Shown here: piece after piece, positions 36,979 to 46,273 of the stretch
Layout of the letters: each line of letters starts with the position of its first letter
Position numbering within the stretch: the stretch's first letter is position 1
Assembly (NCBI RefSeq): GCF_902500225.1
Contig: NZ_LR722648.1
Location: 389,676 to 453,675, forward strand
DNA from: Buttiauxella massiliensis
GTDB taxonomy: Bacteria > Pseudomonadota > Gammaproteobacteria > Enterobacterales > Enterobacteriaceae
DNA length: 64,000 nucleotides
Direction: 5' to 3'
Translations under genes and position numbers: made by a program
The notes under the pieces: model-generated
Seen by the model: the letters and a program-made list of their open reading frames with translations, nothing else
Database searches by the model: none
What the model was told of the DNA's origin: nothing

Positions 36979-39000
36979 TTATTTGCCTTTAATTTCGTAC
37001 AGAGGTGTTTGCCCCGCAACAACAGAACCTTGTGCCTGGAGTACCAGACCACTGTAGTCGTCGATGTTGCTACAAACTACTGGGCTAATCATGGAGCGGG
37101 CATTCGCATTCAGGAAATCAAGATCCATTTCCAGAATCGGCTGGCCTGCAACCACTTCAGCACCCTCTTCTACCAGACGAGTAAAGCCCTGGCCGTTCAG
37201 TGCAACGGTATCAATGCCCATATGGACAACGATCTCAGCACCTTTCTCGGTTTCCAGGCAGAACGCATGGTTGGTATTAAAGATTTTTACGATAGTACCG
37301 GCAGCTGGAGCGACAACTGTTTTTCCAGTTGGCTTTACAGCAACACCATCACCAACTGCTTTGCTGGCGAAGGCTTCATCAGGAACCTGGTCCAGCGCAA
37401 CCACATCACCTGTCACTGGTGAAACCAGAGCAGCAATGGTTACAGCATTTGGAACTGCTTGTGGTTTAGCAGCAGCCACTGGCGCCGCGGTAGCAGCACT
37501 AACAGGAGCAGCCGCAACTTCACCTACAGTCTTCATGGAGTTGGCAATCTTCTCAGCCACGAAGCCGACGATGATTTGCACGCTGGTTTTGTTCAGACGG
37601 ATAACACCGGTTGCACCCAGACGTTTCGCCAAAGCTTCATTAACCAATGAAGAGTCTTTCACGTTCAGACGCAGACGAGTGATACATGCATCAATACCTG
37701 TCAGGTTAGCTGAACCACCTACCGCTGCGATGTACTGACGAGCCAACTCAGTTACATCTTGAGAGGCGTTGGCGCTAACATTCACGTCCTGACCATCAGC
37801 TTCATCACCTGCAACAGCCAGTTCACGACCTGGAGTCAACAGATTGAATTTGTTGATAGTGAAACGGAAGACCACGTAGTAAATCACGAAGAACACGATG
37901 CCTTGTGGGATCAGCATGTACCAGTGAGTCGCCAGTGGGTTACGGGTAGAAAGCACCAAGTCCACCAGACCCGCACTGAAGCCGAAACCAGCAATCCAAT
38001 GCATGCTTGCTGCGATAAATACAGAGATACCGGTAAGCACTGCGTGAATCAGATACAGAACTGGAGCAACGAACATGAAGGAGAATTCTAACGGTTCGGT
38101 GATACCAGTAAAGAAGGCAGCAAACGCACCCGCCATCATGATACCCAATACTTTGGCTTTATTTTCAGGACGCGCGCAGTGGTAAATTGCCAATGCAGCA
38201 CCTGGAAGGCCAAACATCATGATTGGGAAGAAGCCAGCCTGATAGCGACCAGTAATACCAACGATACCAGTACCTTCAGCGATAGATTTAGCACCGCCAA
38301 GGAATTTAGGAATATCGTTAATACCTGCAACATCAAACCAGAACACGGAGTTCAGAGCGTGATGCAGGCCAACTGGAATCAGAAGACGGTTGAAGAACGC
38401 ATAAACACCAGCGCCAATTGAACCCATTTTCTGGATGTGCTCACCAAAGTTCACCAGGCCGCTGAAAACGATTGGCCAGATGAACATCATGATGAAGGCA
38501 ACAGCAATCATCACAAAGGAGGTAAGAATTGGAACCAGGCGACGACCGCTGAAGAAGGACAACGCTTTCGGCAACTCGACGCTGCTGAAACGGTTGTACA
38601 ACTCTGCGGAGATAATCCCCACCATGATGCCCACAAATTGGTTTTCAATTTTAGTGAACGCCAATGGAACCTGATCCAATGGAATGTGTTTGATCATGGA
38701 AACAGCGGCTGGCGAACATAGAGTCGTCAAAACCAGGAAACCGACAAAACCGGTTAGTGCAGCAGCACCATCTTTATCTTTGGACATCCCGTAAGCCACA
38801 CCAATGGCAAACAGCACTCCCATGTGGTCAATGATTGCAGCACCAGATTTGATGAACAACGCAGCTAATGCGCTATCACCACCCCAGCTAACCGGGTCAA
38901 TCCAGTAACCAACACCCATTAAAATGGCTGCGGCTGGTAGCGTGGCTACCGGCACCATCAGCGCACGGCCAACCTTTTGCATATAACCTAGAATACTCAC
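36979..39000 (-). CDS. nagE: PTS N-acetylglucosamine transporter EIICBA
   Basis: A 673-residue membrane permease that imports and phosphorylates N-acetylglucosamine. Residues 1-380 are the EIIC channel (start MSILGYMQKVGRALMVPVAT). EIIB carries phospho-Cys439 in GIDACITRLRL, and EIIA carries phospho-His593 in EIVVHMGIDTVAL. The EIIB-EIIA linker is Ala/Pro-rich (residues 496-522), and the EIIC-EIIB linker (390-418) is longer than in E. coli, explaining much of the extra length over 648 aa. It is divergent from nagB, with NagC and CRP sites in between. Confidence 0.96.
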   Translation of the reverse strand: MSILGYMQKVGRALMVPVATLPAAAILMGVGYWIDPVSWGGDSALAALFIKSGAAIIDHMGVLFAIGVAYGMSKDKDGAAALTGFVGFLVLTTLCSPAAVSMIKHIPLDQVPLAFTKIENQFVGIMVGIISAELYNRFSSVELPKALSFFSGRRLVPILTSFVMIAVAFIMMFIWPIVFSGLVNFGEHIQKMGSIGAGVYAFFNRLLIPVGLHHALNSVFWFDVAGINDIPKFLGGAKSIAEGTGIVGITGRYQAGFFPIMMFGLPGAALAIYHCARPENKAKVLGIMMAGAFAAFFTGITEPLEFSFMFVAPVLYLIHAVLTGISVFIAASMHWIAGFGFSAGLVDLVLSTRNPLATHWYMLIPQGIVFFVIYYVVFRFTINKFNLLTPGRELAVAGDEADGQDVNVSANASQDVTELARQYIAAVGGSANLTGIDACITRLRLNVKDSSLVNEALAKRLGATGVIRLNKTSVQIIVGFVAEKIANSMKTVGEVAAAPVSAATAAPVAAAKPQAVPNAVTIAALVSPVTGDVVALDQVPDEAFASKAVGDGVAVKPTGKTVVAPAAGTIVKIFNTNHAFCLETEKGAEIVVHMGIDTVALNGQGFTRLVEEGAEVVAGQPILEMDLDFLNANARSMISPVVCSNIDDYSGLVLQAQGSVVAGQTPLYEIKGK

Positions 39001-39109
39001 GTTAATTCCCCCTATGAGACCCCGTTAAGGCTCGTTCAAAGCAGTTTTATTATTGTGTAACAAACCTTGAAAGCATGACGAAGATTCGCCAACTTTCAGA
39101 GTGTGTGAA

Positions 39110-39133
39110 AAATTAATTCGTATCGCAAATTAA
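39110..39133. promoter_or_regulatory. NagC operator, nagE side
   Basis: AAATTAATTCGTATCGCAAA followed by TTAA is a strong match to the NagC operator class (AT-rich flanks, TTCG-N2-CGAA-like centre). It lies 110 bases upstream of the nagE start. Confidence 0.8.
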
Positions 39134-39145
39134 ACACCCTTTTTT

Positions 39146-39161
39146 TGTGATTAAAATCACC
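39146..39161. promoter_or_regulatory. CRP site between nagE and nagB
   Basis: TGTGA-TTAAAA-TCACC matches the CRP consensus with one difference. It is placed between the two NagC sites, as in the E. coli nagE-nagB region. Confidence 0.75.
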
Positions 39162-39204
39162 AAATATTGTTATTCCACTCCCCTTTGGCTAGCTATCGAC
39201 TAAA

Positions 39205-39231
39205 ACTTATTTTATCATCCGAAAAATCAAG
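39205..39231. promoter_or_regulatory. NagC operator, nagB side
   Basis: TTATTTTATCATCCGAAAAA followed by TCAAG is a weaker NagC-type palindrome, centred about 98 bases (roughly nine helical turns) from the nagE-side site. The pair suits loop-mediated repression of both promoters. Confidence 0.6.
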
Positions 39232-39333
39232 ACGGATTGATCCCGTAATAACTGGTTCGAAACTGGTTTACCCTTAGAGGGTTCGGATAACAATCTGGCT
39301 AAAGCTACTTTCTATTAACTTATGAGGTGAATG

Positions 39334-40134
39334 ATGAGACTGATTCCCCTGGCTACCCCAGCTCAAGTTGGCAAATGGGCAGCACGCCATATCGTTAAGC
39401 GTATCAATGCGTTTAATCCGACAGCAGATCGTCCTTTCGTGCTGGGCCTGCCAACCGGTGGTACTCCACTTGAAGCGTATAAAGCGCTGGTAGAGATGCA
39501 CAAAGCGGGCCAGGTTAGCTTTAAAAACGTCGTCACCTTTAATATGGATGAGTACGTTGGTCTGCCAAAAGAGCATCCAGAAAGCTATCATACGTTCATG
39601 CACCGCAATTTCTTTGATCATGTTGATATCCCAGCGGAAAATATCAACCTGCTGAATGGCAATGCTGACGATGTTGACGCAGAGTGCCGTCGTTATGAAG
39701 AAAAAATTCGTTCATACGGTAAAATTCACCTGTTTATGGGTGGCGTGGGCAACGATGGTCACATCGCGTTCAACGAACCAGCTTCTTCTCTGGCTTCCCG
39801 TACTCGTATCAAAACCCTGACTCATGACACCCGTGTTGCAAACTCCCGTTTCTTTGATGGCGATGTTACTCAGGTTCCAAAATTTGCACTGACTGTGGGC
39901 GTGGGCACTCTGCTTGATGCAGAAGAAGTGATGATTTTGGTAATTGGTCATCTGAAAGCGCAAGCTCTGCAAGCAGCAGTGGAAGGCAACGTGAATCACA
40001 TGTGGACCATTAGCTGTCTGCAACTGCACCCGAAAGCAGTGGTTGTTTGTGATGAGCCGTCCACCATGGAACTCAAAGTGAAGACGCTGAAGTACTTCAA
40101 TGAGCTCGAAGCGGAAAACATCAAAGATCTTTAA
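39334..40134 (+). CDS. nagB: Glucosamine-6-phosphate deaminase
   Basis: A 266-residue enzyme converting glucosamine-6-phosphate to fructose-6-phosphate and ammonia. Catalytic and substrate loops are [30 protein letters not shown] (Asp/Glu) and [14 protein letters not shown] (catalytic His). Two ATGs are adjacent; the second (39334) gives [10 protein letters not shown], aligns with E. coli and sits six bases from GAGG. First gene of nagBACD, followed by a 61-base ERIC element before nagA. Confidence 0.97.
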   Translation: MRLIPLATPAQVGKWAARHIVKRINAFNPTADRPFVLGLPTGGTPLEAYKALVEMHKAGQVSFKNVVTFNMDEYVGLPKEHPESYHTFMHRNFFDHVDIPAENINLLNGNADDVDAECRRYEEKIRSYGKIHLFMGGVGNDGHIAFNEPASSLASRTRIKTLTHDTRVANSRFFDGDVTQVPKFALTVGVGTLLDAEEVMILVIGHLKAQALQAAVEGNVNHMWTISCLQLHPKAVVVCDEPSTMELKVKTLKYFNELEAENIKDL

Positions 40135-40143
40135 ATACTAACT

Positions 40144-40204
40144 TATACCCAAAATAATTCGAGTTGCAGCCAACACCTCTGCAACTTGAAGTATGGCGGG
40201 TATA
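40144..40204. repeat. Short ERIC element between nagB and nagA
   Basis: 61 bases from TATACCCAAAATAATTCGAG to GTATGGCGGGTATA, with the terminal inverted repeats and CAGCCAACACCTCTGCAACTT but without the central palindrome. It lies inside the nag operon, between the nagB stop and the nagA ribosome binding site. Confidence 0.85.
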
Positions 40205-40217
40205 ACCGGGGGTAATT

Positions 40218-41366
40218 ATGTTTGCATTAACTCACGGTCGGATTTATACCGGCCATGAAATTCTTGATGATCACGCGATTGTTATCGCGAACGGCCTAAT
40301 TGAACGCGTTTGCCCGCGCTCAGATCTCCCTGCGGGTATTGAGACTCGCGATGTGGGTGGTGCAATCATTGCCCCCGGTTTTATTGATGTGCAGCTTAAT
40401 GGTTGTGGTGGCGTTCAGTTCAACGATTCCGCAGATGCGGTTACCGTTGAAACGCTGGAAATCATGCAGAAAGCCAACGAGCGTTCTGGCTGTACCAGCT
40501 ACTTACCGACACTGATCACCAGCAGCGATGAGCTGATGAAGCAAGGCGTGAAAGTGATGCGCGAATACCTGGCGAAATATCAGCACCAGGCTCTCGGTCT
40601 GCATCTTGAAGGCCCGTGGTTAAACATGGTGAAAAAAGGAACGCACAATCCAAGCTTCGTGCGTAAACCTGATGCAGAACTGGTTGATTTCCTGTGCCAA
40701 AACGCAGATGTGATCACTAAAGTCACTTTGGCACCAGAAATGGTTGGGCCTGAAGTGATTAGTAAACTGGTTGCTTCCGGCATTATCGTTTCAGCCGGGC
40801 ATTCCAACGCTACTGTGAAAGAAGCCAAGGTTGGTTTCCGCGCCGGTATCACCTTTGCAACCCACCTATTCAACGCAATGCCATACATTACTGGCCGCGA
40901 ACCGGGTCTTGCTGGGGCAATTTTTGATGAGCCAGATGTTTACTGCGGTATCATTGCCGATGGTTTACATGTGGACTATGCCAATATTCGTACTGCGAAA
41001 AAGGTCAAAGGCGATAAGCTGTGCCTGGTGACTGATGCAACTGCTCCGGCAGGCGCAAATATCGATGAGTTCATTTTCGCAGGAAAAACAATATACTACC
41101 GTGATGGTTTATGCGTAGATGAGAACGGTACGCTGAGCGGTTCAGCCCTGACGATGATTGAAGGGGTGTGTAACCTGGTCGAGCATGCAGGCATCGCATT
41201 AGACGAAGTCTTACGTATGGCCACCCTCTACCCTGCTCGTGCAATGGGTGTAGAGCAGCAATTAGGTACTATTGAAGCAGGGAAAGTCGCCAACCTGACG
41301 ACCTTTACCCGCGATTTTAAAATCACCAAGACCTTTGTTAATGGTAACGAGGTCGTAACTGAGTAA
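40218..41366 (+). CDS. nagA: N-acetylglucosamine-6-phosphate deacetylase
   Basis: A 382-residue amidohydrolase (same length as E. coli) that deacetylates GlcNAc-6-phosphate; this step also removes the NagC inducer. Metal and substrate motifs: [47 protein letters not shown] (metal His), [17 protein letters not shown], and the catalytic Asp in [15 protein letters not shown]-type Shine-Dalgarno precedes the ATG just after the ERIC element. nagC follows after 7 bases. Confidence 0.97.
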   Translation: MFALTHGRIYTGHEILDDHAIVIANGLIERVCPRSDLPAGIETRDVGGAIIAPGFIDVQLNGCGGVQFNDSADAVTVETLEIMQKANERSGCTSYLPTLITSSDELMKQGVKVMREYLAKYQHQALGLHLEGPWLNMVKKGTHNPSFVRKPDAELVDFLCQNADVITKVTLAPEMVGPEVISKLVASGIIVSAGHSNATVKEAKVGFRAGITFATHLFNAMPYITGREPGLAGAIFDEPDVYCGIIADGLHVDYANIRTAKKVKGDKLCLVTDATAPAGANIDEFIFAGKTIYYRDGLCVDENGTLSGSALTMIEGVCNLVEHAGIALDEVLRMATLYPARAMGVEQQLGTIEAGKVANLTTFTRDFKITKTFVNGNEVVTE

Positions 41367-41373
41367 TTAAGGC

Positions 41374-42594
41374 ATGACGACTGGCGGACAGGCTCAAATT
41401 GGTAATGTCGATCTGGTAAAACAACTGAATAGCGCGGCGGTATATCGCCTGATTGACCAACATGGGCCAATTTCTCGCATTCAGATTGCCGAACAGAGCC
41501 AGCTAGCACCTGCCAGTGTCACGAAAATTACTCGCCAGTTAATTGAGCGCGGGCTGATCAAAGAAGTTGATCAACAGGCTTCCACCGGGGGCCGCCGCGC
41601 TATCTCAATTATCACTGAAACCCGCAATTTCCATGCTATTGGCGTACGTCTTGGCCGCCACGATGCAACCATCACGTTATTTGACCTCAGCGCTAAACCG
41701 GTTGCCGAAGAGCATTATTCTCTTCCTGAACGAACTCAGGAAACGCTCGAGCATGCACTGCTAAACGCTATTGCCCAATTTATCGAACAAAACACACGTA
41801 AAATGCGCGAGCTGATTGCGATTTCCGTAATCCTGCCAGGCCTGGTCGATCCTGAAAGCGGTGTGATTCGTTATATGCCTCATATCCTGGTCAATAACTG
41901 GTCGTTAGTCGATAGCCTGGAAAAACAGTTCAAAGTGACTTGCTATGTGGGTCACGATATCCGTAGCCTGGCGCTTGCTGAGCACTATTTTGGTGCAACA
42001 CACGATTGCGATGACTCCATTTTGGTGCGTGTCCACCGGGGTACAGGTGCGGGGATTTTGTCTAACGGGCGTATTTTTATTGGCCGTAACGGCAACGTTG
42101 GTGAGATTGGCCATATTCAGGTTGACCCATTAGGCGAGCGCTGCCACTGCGGAAACTTTGGCTGCCTGGAAACTATTGCCGCCAATGCTGCTATTGAACA
42201 CCGTGTGCGCCATTTGCTCGAGCAAGGCTATAACAGCCGCCTGACACTTGAAGATTGCGATATTACTGCGATTTGTAAAGCTGCGAACAAAGGCGATGCC
42301 TTGGCCTGCGAAGTGATTGAACACGTTGGTCGCCACTTAGGCAAAGCCATTTCCATCGCGATTAACCTGTTTAATCCGCAAAAAGTGGTCATTGCCGGGG
42401 AAATCATCGAAGCCGAAAAAGTGCTTCTTCCCGCTATCGAAGCCTGCATCAATACTCAAGTATTGAAAGCATTCCGTAAGAACCTACCCGTCGTGCGCTC
42501 AAAACTCGATGACCGTTCAGCAATTGGTGCCTTTGCTTTGGTAAAACGCTCGATGCTGAATGGCGTTCTGCTTCAACGTTTGCTGGAAAGTTAA
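41374..42594 (+). CDS. nagC: NagC, repressor of amino-sugar genes (ROK family)
   Basis: A 406-residue transcription factor, same length as E. coli. The N-terminal winged helix (ISRIQIAEQSQLAPASVTKI) contacts DNA, and the ROK sugar-binding domain has the zinc-type motif ERCHCGNFGCLETIAANAA and the glycine loop VHRGTGAGILSNG. It represses nagE, nagBACD and chiP until GlcNAc-6-phosphate accumulates; its likely operators are seen in this window at 39110, 39205, 34791 and 35024. Confidence 0.97.
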   Translation: MTTGGQAQIGNVDLVKQLNSAAVYRLIDQHGPISRIQIAEQSQLAPASVTKITRQLIERGLIKEVDQQASTGGRRAISIITETRNFHAIGVRLGRHDATITLFDLSAKPVAEEHYSLPERTQETLEHALLNAIAQFIEQNTRKMRELIAISVILPGLVDPESGVIRYMPHILVNNWSLVDSLEKQFKVTCYVGHDIRSLALAEHYFGATHDCDDSILVRVHRGTGAGILSNGRIFIGRNGNVGEIGHIQVDPLGERCHCGNFGCLETIAANAAIEHRVRHLLEQGYNSRLTLEDCDITAICKAANKGDALACEVIEHVGRHLGKAISIAINLFNPQKVVIAGEIIEAEKVLLPAIEACINTQVLKAFRKNLPVVRSKLDDRSAIGAFALVKRSMLNGVLLQRLLES

Positions 42595-42656
42595 CTCAGC
42601 CGTGAGCCTTTTTACGATATAGTTACGCCTTCCTGAAATGTGAGCCAAGGTAATCA

Positions 42657-43409
42657 ATGACCATTCAGAATGTAATTTGTGATATTGACGGTGTGCTGAT
42701 GCACGATAACGTCGCCGTACCGGGTGCTAATGAATTCTTAGCCCGCATCATGGAAAAGGGTATGCCGCTGGTTCTGCTGACTAACTACCCGTCGCAGACA
42801 GGTCAGGATCTGGCGAACCGTTTTGCGTCCGCGGGTATTGAAGTACCGGACAGCGTCTTTTATACCTCCGCAATGGCAACCGCGGATTTCCTGCGCCGTC
42901 AGGAAGGAAAAAAAGCGTACGTTGTCGGTGAAGGTGCGTTGATTCATGAACTGTATAAAGCTGGCTTTACCATCACCGATATCAATCCTGACTTTGTCAT
43001 CGTCGGTGAAACCCGCTCTTATAACTGGGAAATGATGCACAAGGCCGCCTACTTCGTAGCAAACGGTGCGCGCTTTATTGCGACTAACCCTGATACACAT
43101 GGCCGTGGTTACTATCCAGCCTGTGGTGCGCTTTGCGCGGGTATAGAGAAAATTTCTGGCCGCAAACCATTCTGTGTTGGAAAACCAAGCCCGTGGATTA
43201 TCCGTGCCGCGCTTAATAAAATGCAGGCACATTCTGAGCAAACGGTAATTGTCGGCGATAACCTTCGTACCGATATTCTTGCCGGATTCCAGGCCGGTTT
43301 AGAAACCATTCTGGTGCTGTCAGGTGTTTCGACACTCAACGATATCGATGCCATGCCGTTCCGCCCTTCGTGGATTTATCCATCTGTGGCTGAAGTCGAT
43401 ATTATCTAA
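42657..43409 (+). CDS. nagD: Ribonucleotide monophosphatase NagD (UmpH)
   Basis: A 250-residue HAD-family phosphatase, prefers UMP and GMP in E. coli. HAD motifs: nucleophile Asp pair in ICDIDGVLMHD, motif II Thr in VLLTNYPSQTG, Lys in CVGKPSPW, and motif IV Asp in VIVGDNLRTDI. Last gene of nagBACD, 62 bases after nagC. Its link to amino-sugar use is unclear even in E. coli. Confidence 0.96.
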   Translation: MTIQNVICDIDGVLMHDNVAVPGANEFLARIMEKGMPLVLLTNYPSQTGQDLANRFASAGIEVPDSVFYTSAMATADFLRRQEGKKAYVVGEGALIHELYKAGFTITDINPDFVIVGETRSYNWEMMHKAAYFVANGARFIATNPDTHGRGYYPACGALCAGIEKISGRKPFCVGKPSPWIIRAALNKMQAHSEQTVIVGDNLRTDILAGFQAGLETILVLSGVSTLNDIDAMPFRPSWIYPSVAEVDII

Positions 43410-43631
43410 CCGTTTAAGTGGTGGATGATGCATTCGCTAATCCACCCTATAAATTCGCATCCATCATTTAACGACTCCCTCCTGAAATTGCCGATCCGCT
43501 AATTATTCCGTCTATTCCCTCATCATTTTTCAATAATCGACAATCGCTATTGAACTATTTACCCCTGAAAGACTAAAGGGCTTGCATTCCCGTCAATGAT
43601 TGCGCATTTTCATAGTCATGCAATGCAACTA
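43410..43631. other. Non-coding gap after nagD, nothing recognised
   Basis: AT-rich sequence between the nagD stop and a large ERIC-type element. I see no gene with a ribosome binding site, no strong terminator and no clear operator; the asnB promoter is probably close to or downstream of the repeat. Confidence 0.4.
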
Positions 43632-43823
43632 TTACCCAAAATAATTCGAGTTGCAGGACAAAAGGCTTTAGCCTTTTGAGCAGCGCTTGCGCTGACCTCG
43701 ACAGAGGCGAGGCTTTGCCGAGTAACGCGGCAAGTGAAGGAATCCCGATGAGCTTACTGGAGTAAGTGATTCGGGTGACTGAATGCAGACAACGCATCTG
43801 CAACTTGAAGTATGAAGGGTAAA
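43632..43823. repeat. Enlarged ERIC element with internal insertion, upstream of asnB
   Basis: About 192 bases. The left end (TTACCCAAAATAATTCGAGT, TGCAGGA) and right part (GCGGCAAGTGAAGGAATCCC through CAACTTGAAGTATGAAGGGT) are typical ERIC. About 70 extra bases (near 43659-43730) are inserted after GCAGGA and are built of small hairpins such as AAAAGGCTTTAGCCTTTT and GCAGCGCTTGCGCTG. It ends about 40 bases before asnB. Confidence 0.85.
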
Positions 43824-43864
43824 AACAATTTAATGGCTCACAGAAGCATTACGGAGAGAGTTCT

Positions 43865-45529
43865 ATGTGTTCAATTTTTGGTGTTCTGGATATCAAGACC
43901 GATGCGGTCGAATTGCGTAAGAAAGCGCTCGAATTATCTCGCCTGATGCGCCACCGTGGCCCAGACTGGTCTGGTGTTTACGCTAACGATAAAGCCATTC
44001 TTTCCCATGAACGTCTCTCCATTGTTGACGTTAACGCTGGCGCCCAGCCGCTATACAACAAAGAAAAAACTCACGCTCTGGCTGTGAACGGTGAAATCTA
44101 CAACCATCAGGCTCTGCGTGCAGAATACGGCGACCGTTACGAATTCCAAACCGGTTCTGACTGTGAAGTTATCCTAGCGCTCTATCAGGAAAAAGGCCCG
44201 GAGTTCCTTGACGATCTGCAAGGTATGTTCGCCTTTATTCTGTATGACGAAACTCAAGATGCTTACCTGATTGGTCGTGACCATATCGGCATCATCCCGC
44301 TGTATATGGGTCATGATGAACACGGCAACATGTACGTTGCTTCTGAAATGAAAGCGCTGGTTCCGGTTTGCCGCACTATTAAAGAGTTCCCGGCAGGCAG
44401 CTATCTGTGGAGCAAAGACGGTGAGATCCGCAGCTACTACCAGCGTGACTGGTTCGAATATGATGCAGTAAAAGATAACATTACTGATAAAAACGAATTG
44501 CGCCAGGCGCTGGAAGATTCCGTAAAAAGCCACCTGATGTCTGACGTGCCATACGGCGTGCTGCTGTCCGGTGGTCTGGATTCATCTGTTATTTCAGCAA
44601 TTACCAAGAAATTTGCTGCGCGCCGTGTAGAAGATGAAGAACGTTCAGAAGCCTGGTGGCCACAGTTGCACTCTTTTGCAGTTGGCCTGGTCGGCTCTCC
44701 TGACCTGATAGCAGCGCAAGAAGTGGCAAACCACTTAGGCACTGTGCACCACGAAATTCATTTCACCGTGCAAGAAGGCCTGGATGCGATTCGCGATGTT
44801 ATCTATCACATTGAAACTTACGATGTGACCACCATCCGCGCCTCTACCCCAATGTATTTGATGTCACGCAAAATCAAAGCAATGGGCATCAAGATGGTGC
44901 TGTCTGGTGAAGGTTCTGACGAAGTCTTTGGCGGCTACCTGTACTTCCATAAAGCGCCAAACGATAAAGAGCTGCACGAAGAGACCGTTCGTAAGCTGCA
45001 AGCGCTCCATATGTTTGACTGTGCGCGTGCTAACAAAGCGATGTCTGCCTGGGGCGTTGAAGCTCGCGTACCGTTCCTGGACAAGAAATTCCTCGATGTG
45101 GCTATGCGCATCAACCCGAAAGACAAAATGTGCGGCAACGGCAAGATGGAAAAACATATCCTGCGTGAATGTTTTGAATCTTATCTGCCAGCAAGCGTTG
45201 CATGGCGTCAGAAAGAGCAATTCTCTGATGGTGTAGGTTACAGCTGGATTGATACGCTGAAAGAAGTTGCTGCAGGCCAGGTCACCGACCAACAGTTGGA
45301 AACCGCAAGCTATCGTTTCCCGTACAACACACCAGGCTCTAAAGAAGCTTATTTGTATCGTGAAATCTTTGAAGAGTTATTCCCACTGCCAAGCGCTGCG
45401 CATTGCGTTCCAGGCGGCCCATCCGTTGCCTGTTCTTCAGCTAAGGCCATCGAATGGGATGAAGCATTCAAAACAATGAATGATCCATCAGGCCGTGCAG
45501 TAGGCGTTCACCAGTCCGCTTACAAATAA
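43865..45529 (+). CDS. asnB: Asparagine synthetase B (glutamine-hydrolysing)
   Basis: A 554-residue enzyme, same length as E. coli, making asparagine from aspartate with glutamine nitrogen and ATP. Catalytic Cys2 heads the glutaminase domain (MCSIFGVLDI), with LMRHRGPDWSGVY and NGEIYNHQALR nearby. The synthetase domain has the PP-loop LLSGGLDSSVISA and MVLSGEGSDEVFGGYLYF. GGAGAGAG precedes the ATG. Confidence 0.98.
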   Translation: MCSIFGVLDIKTDAVELRKKALELSRLMRHRGPDWSGVYANDKAILSHERLSIVDVNAGAQPLYNKEKTHALAVNGEIYNHQALRAEYGDRYEFQTGSDCEVILALYQEKGPEFLDDLQGMFAFILYDETQDAYLIGRDHIGIIPLYMGHDEHGNMYVASEMKALVPVCRTIKEFPAGSYLWSKDGEIRSYYQRDWFEYDAVKDNITDKNELRQALEDSVKSHLMSDVPYGVLLSGGLDSSVISAITKKFAARRVEDEERSEAWWPQLHSFAVGLVGSPDLIAAQEVANHLGTVHHEIHFTVQEGLDAIRDVIYHIETYDVTTIRASTPMYLMSRKIKAMGIKMVLSGEGSDEVFGGYLYFHKAPNDKELHEETVRKLQALHMFDCARANKAMSAWGVEARVPFLDKKFLDVAMRINPKDKMCGNGKMEKHILRECFESYLPASVAWRQKEQFSDGVGYSWIDTLKEVAAGQVTDQQLETASYRFPYNTPGSKEAYLYREIFEELFPLPSAAHCVPGGPSVACSSAKAIEWDEAFKTMNDPSGRAVGVHQSAYK

Positions 45530-45547
45530 TTGAGCAAAATGAATCAC

Positions 45548-45569
45548 ACGGGCCTACGGGCCCGTTTTT
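45548..45569 (+). terminator. Intrinsic terminator after asnB
   Basis: ACGGGCC pairs with GGCCCGT around TACG, followed by TTTTT, 19 bases after the stop. Confidence 0.85.
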
Positions 45570-45711
45570 GTTTCTGCAATATTCCTCACCTCTTATCTGG
45601 GCTTTTCCCTAACATAAAACCACGAAATAACCGATTTTTGACGAATATTGCATCAAGCTGTTCGTAAGCTAATCAAACAGACAATTTACGCCAATTTTCG
45701 GGAAAAAATTG

Positions 45712-45740
45712 TTGACGCTAGAAGGCCAACTACGCATAAT
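45712..45740 (+). promoter_or_regulatory. Promoter of the tRNA operon
   Basis: TTGACG (45712-45717), a 17-base spacer and CATAAT (45735-45740) fit a sigma-70 promoter. The GCGCCCC immediately after the -10 is the GC-rich discriminator typical of stringently controlled stable-RNA promoters. Confidence 0.85.
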
Positions 45741-45779
45741 GCGCCCCGCAACGCCGATAAGGTGACGCAGAAAAAAGAA

Positions 45780-45856
45780 GGCTACTTAGCTCAGCTGGTT
45801 AGAGCACATCACTCATAATGATGGGGTCACAGGTTCGATTCCCGTAGTAGCCACCA
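45780..45856 (+). tRNA. metT: tRNA-Met (CAT), elongator, copy 1
   Basis: 77 bases with an encoded CCA end. The acceptor GGCTACT pairs with AGTAGCC, the anticodon loop CTCATAA carries CAT, and the T arm is CAGGTTCGATTCCCG. The first base pair is G-C, as expected for an elongator rather than initiator tRNA. First gene of the six-tRNA operon. Confidence 0.96.
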
Positions 45857-45872
45857 TTATTCTTTTTTTAGC

Positions 45873-45957
45873 GCGGGAGTGGCGAAATTGGTAGACGCAC
45901 CAGATTTAGGTTCTGGCGCCGCAAGGTGTGCGAGTTCAAGTCTCGCCTCCCGCACCA
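45873..45957 (+). tRNA. leuW: tRNA-Leu (TAG)
   Basis: 85 bases including CCA; the long variable arm marks it as type II. Acceptor GCGGGAG pairs with CTCCCGC, and the anticodon loop TTTAGGT carries TAG. It corresponds to leuW of E. coli in the same cluster position. Confidence 0.96.
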
Positions 45958-45976
45958 TTTTAAAGCGTTGCACAGT

Positions 45977-46051
45977 TGGGGTATCGCCAAGCGGTAAGGC
46001 ACCGGTTTTTGATACCGGCATTCCCTGGTTCGAATCCAGGTACCCCAGCCA
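45977..46051 (+). tRNA. glnU: tRNA-Gln (TTG), copy 1
   Basis: 75 bases including CCA. Acceptor TGGGGTA pairs with TACCCCA, anticodon loop TTTTGAT carries TTG. The U1-A72 first pair is a known tRNA-Gln identity feature. Confidence 0.96.
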
Positions 46052-46090
46052 ATTTTTCGACATAGCACGTTAGTTTTGTGCGCCCATAGT

Positions 46091-46165
46091 TGGGGTATCG
46101 CCAAGCGGTAAGGCACCGGTTTTTGATACCGGCATTCCCTGGTTCGAATCCAGGTACCCCAGCCA
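46091..46165 (+). tRNA. glnW: tRNA-Gln (TTG), copy 2
   Basis: Identical over all 75 bases to the preceding tRNA-Gln(TTG) gene; anticodon loop TTTTGAT. The 39-base spacer differs from the neighbouring spacers. Confidence 0.96.
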
Positions 46166-46190
46166 GTCGAAGAATAAAGTTTTAAAATTA

Positions 46191-46267
46191 GGCTACTTAG
46201 CTCAGCTGGTTAGAGCACATCACTCATAATGATGGGGTCACAGGTTCGATTCCCGTAGTAGCCACCA
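46191..46267 (+). tRNA. metU: tRNA-Met (CAT), elongator, copy 2
   Basis: 77 bases, identical to the first tRNA-Met of the operon, with CAT in the anticodon loop and encoded CCA. Confidence 0.96.
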
Positions 46268-46273
46268 TATTTT

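Noticed and set aside
45857-46116. Open frames across the tRNA genes on both strands
   Set aside because: They overlap clear tRNA genes and repeat because the tRNA genes repeat; no evidence of translation.
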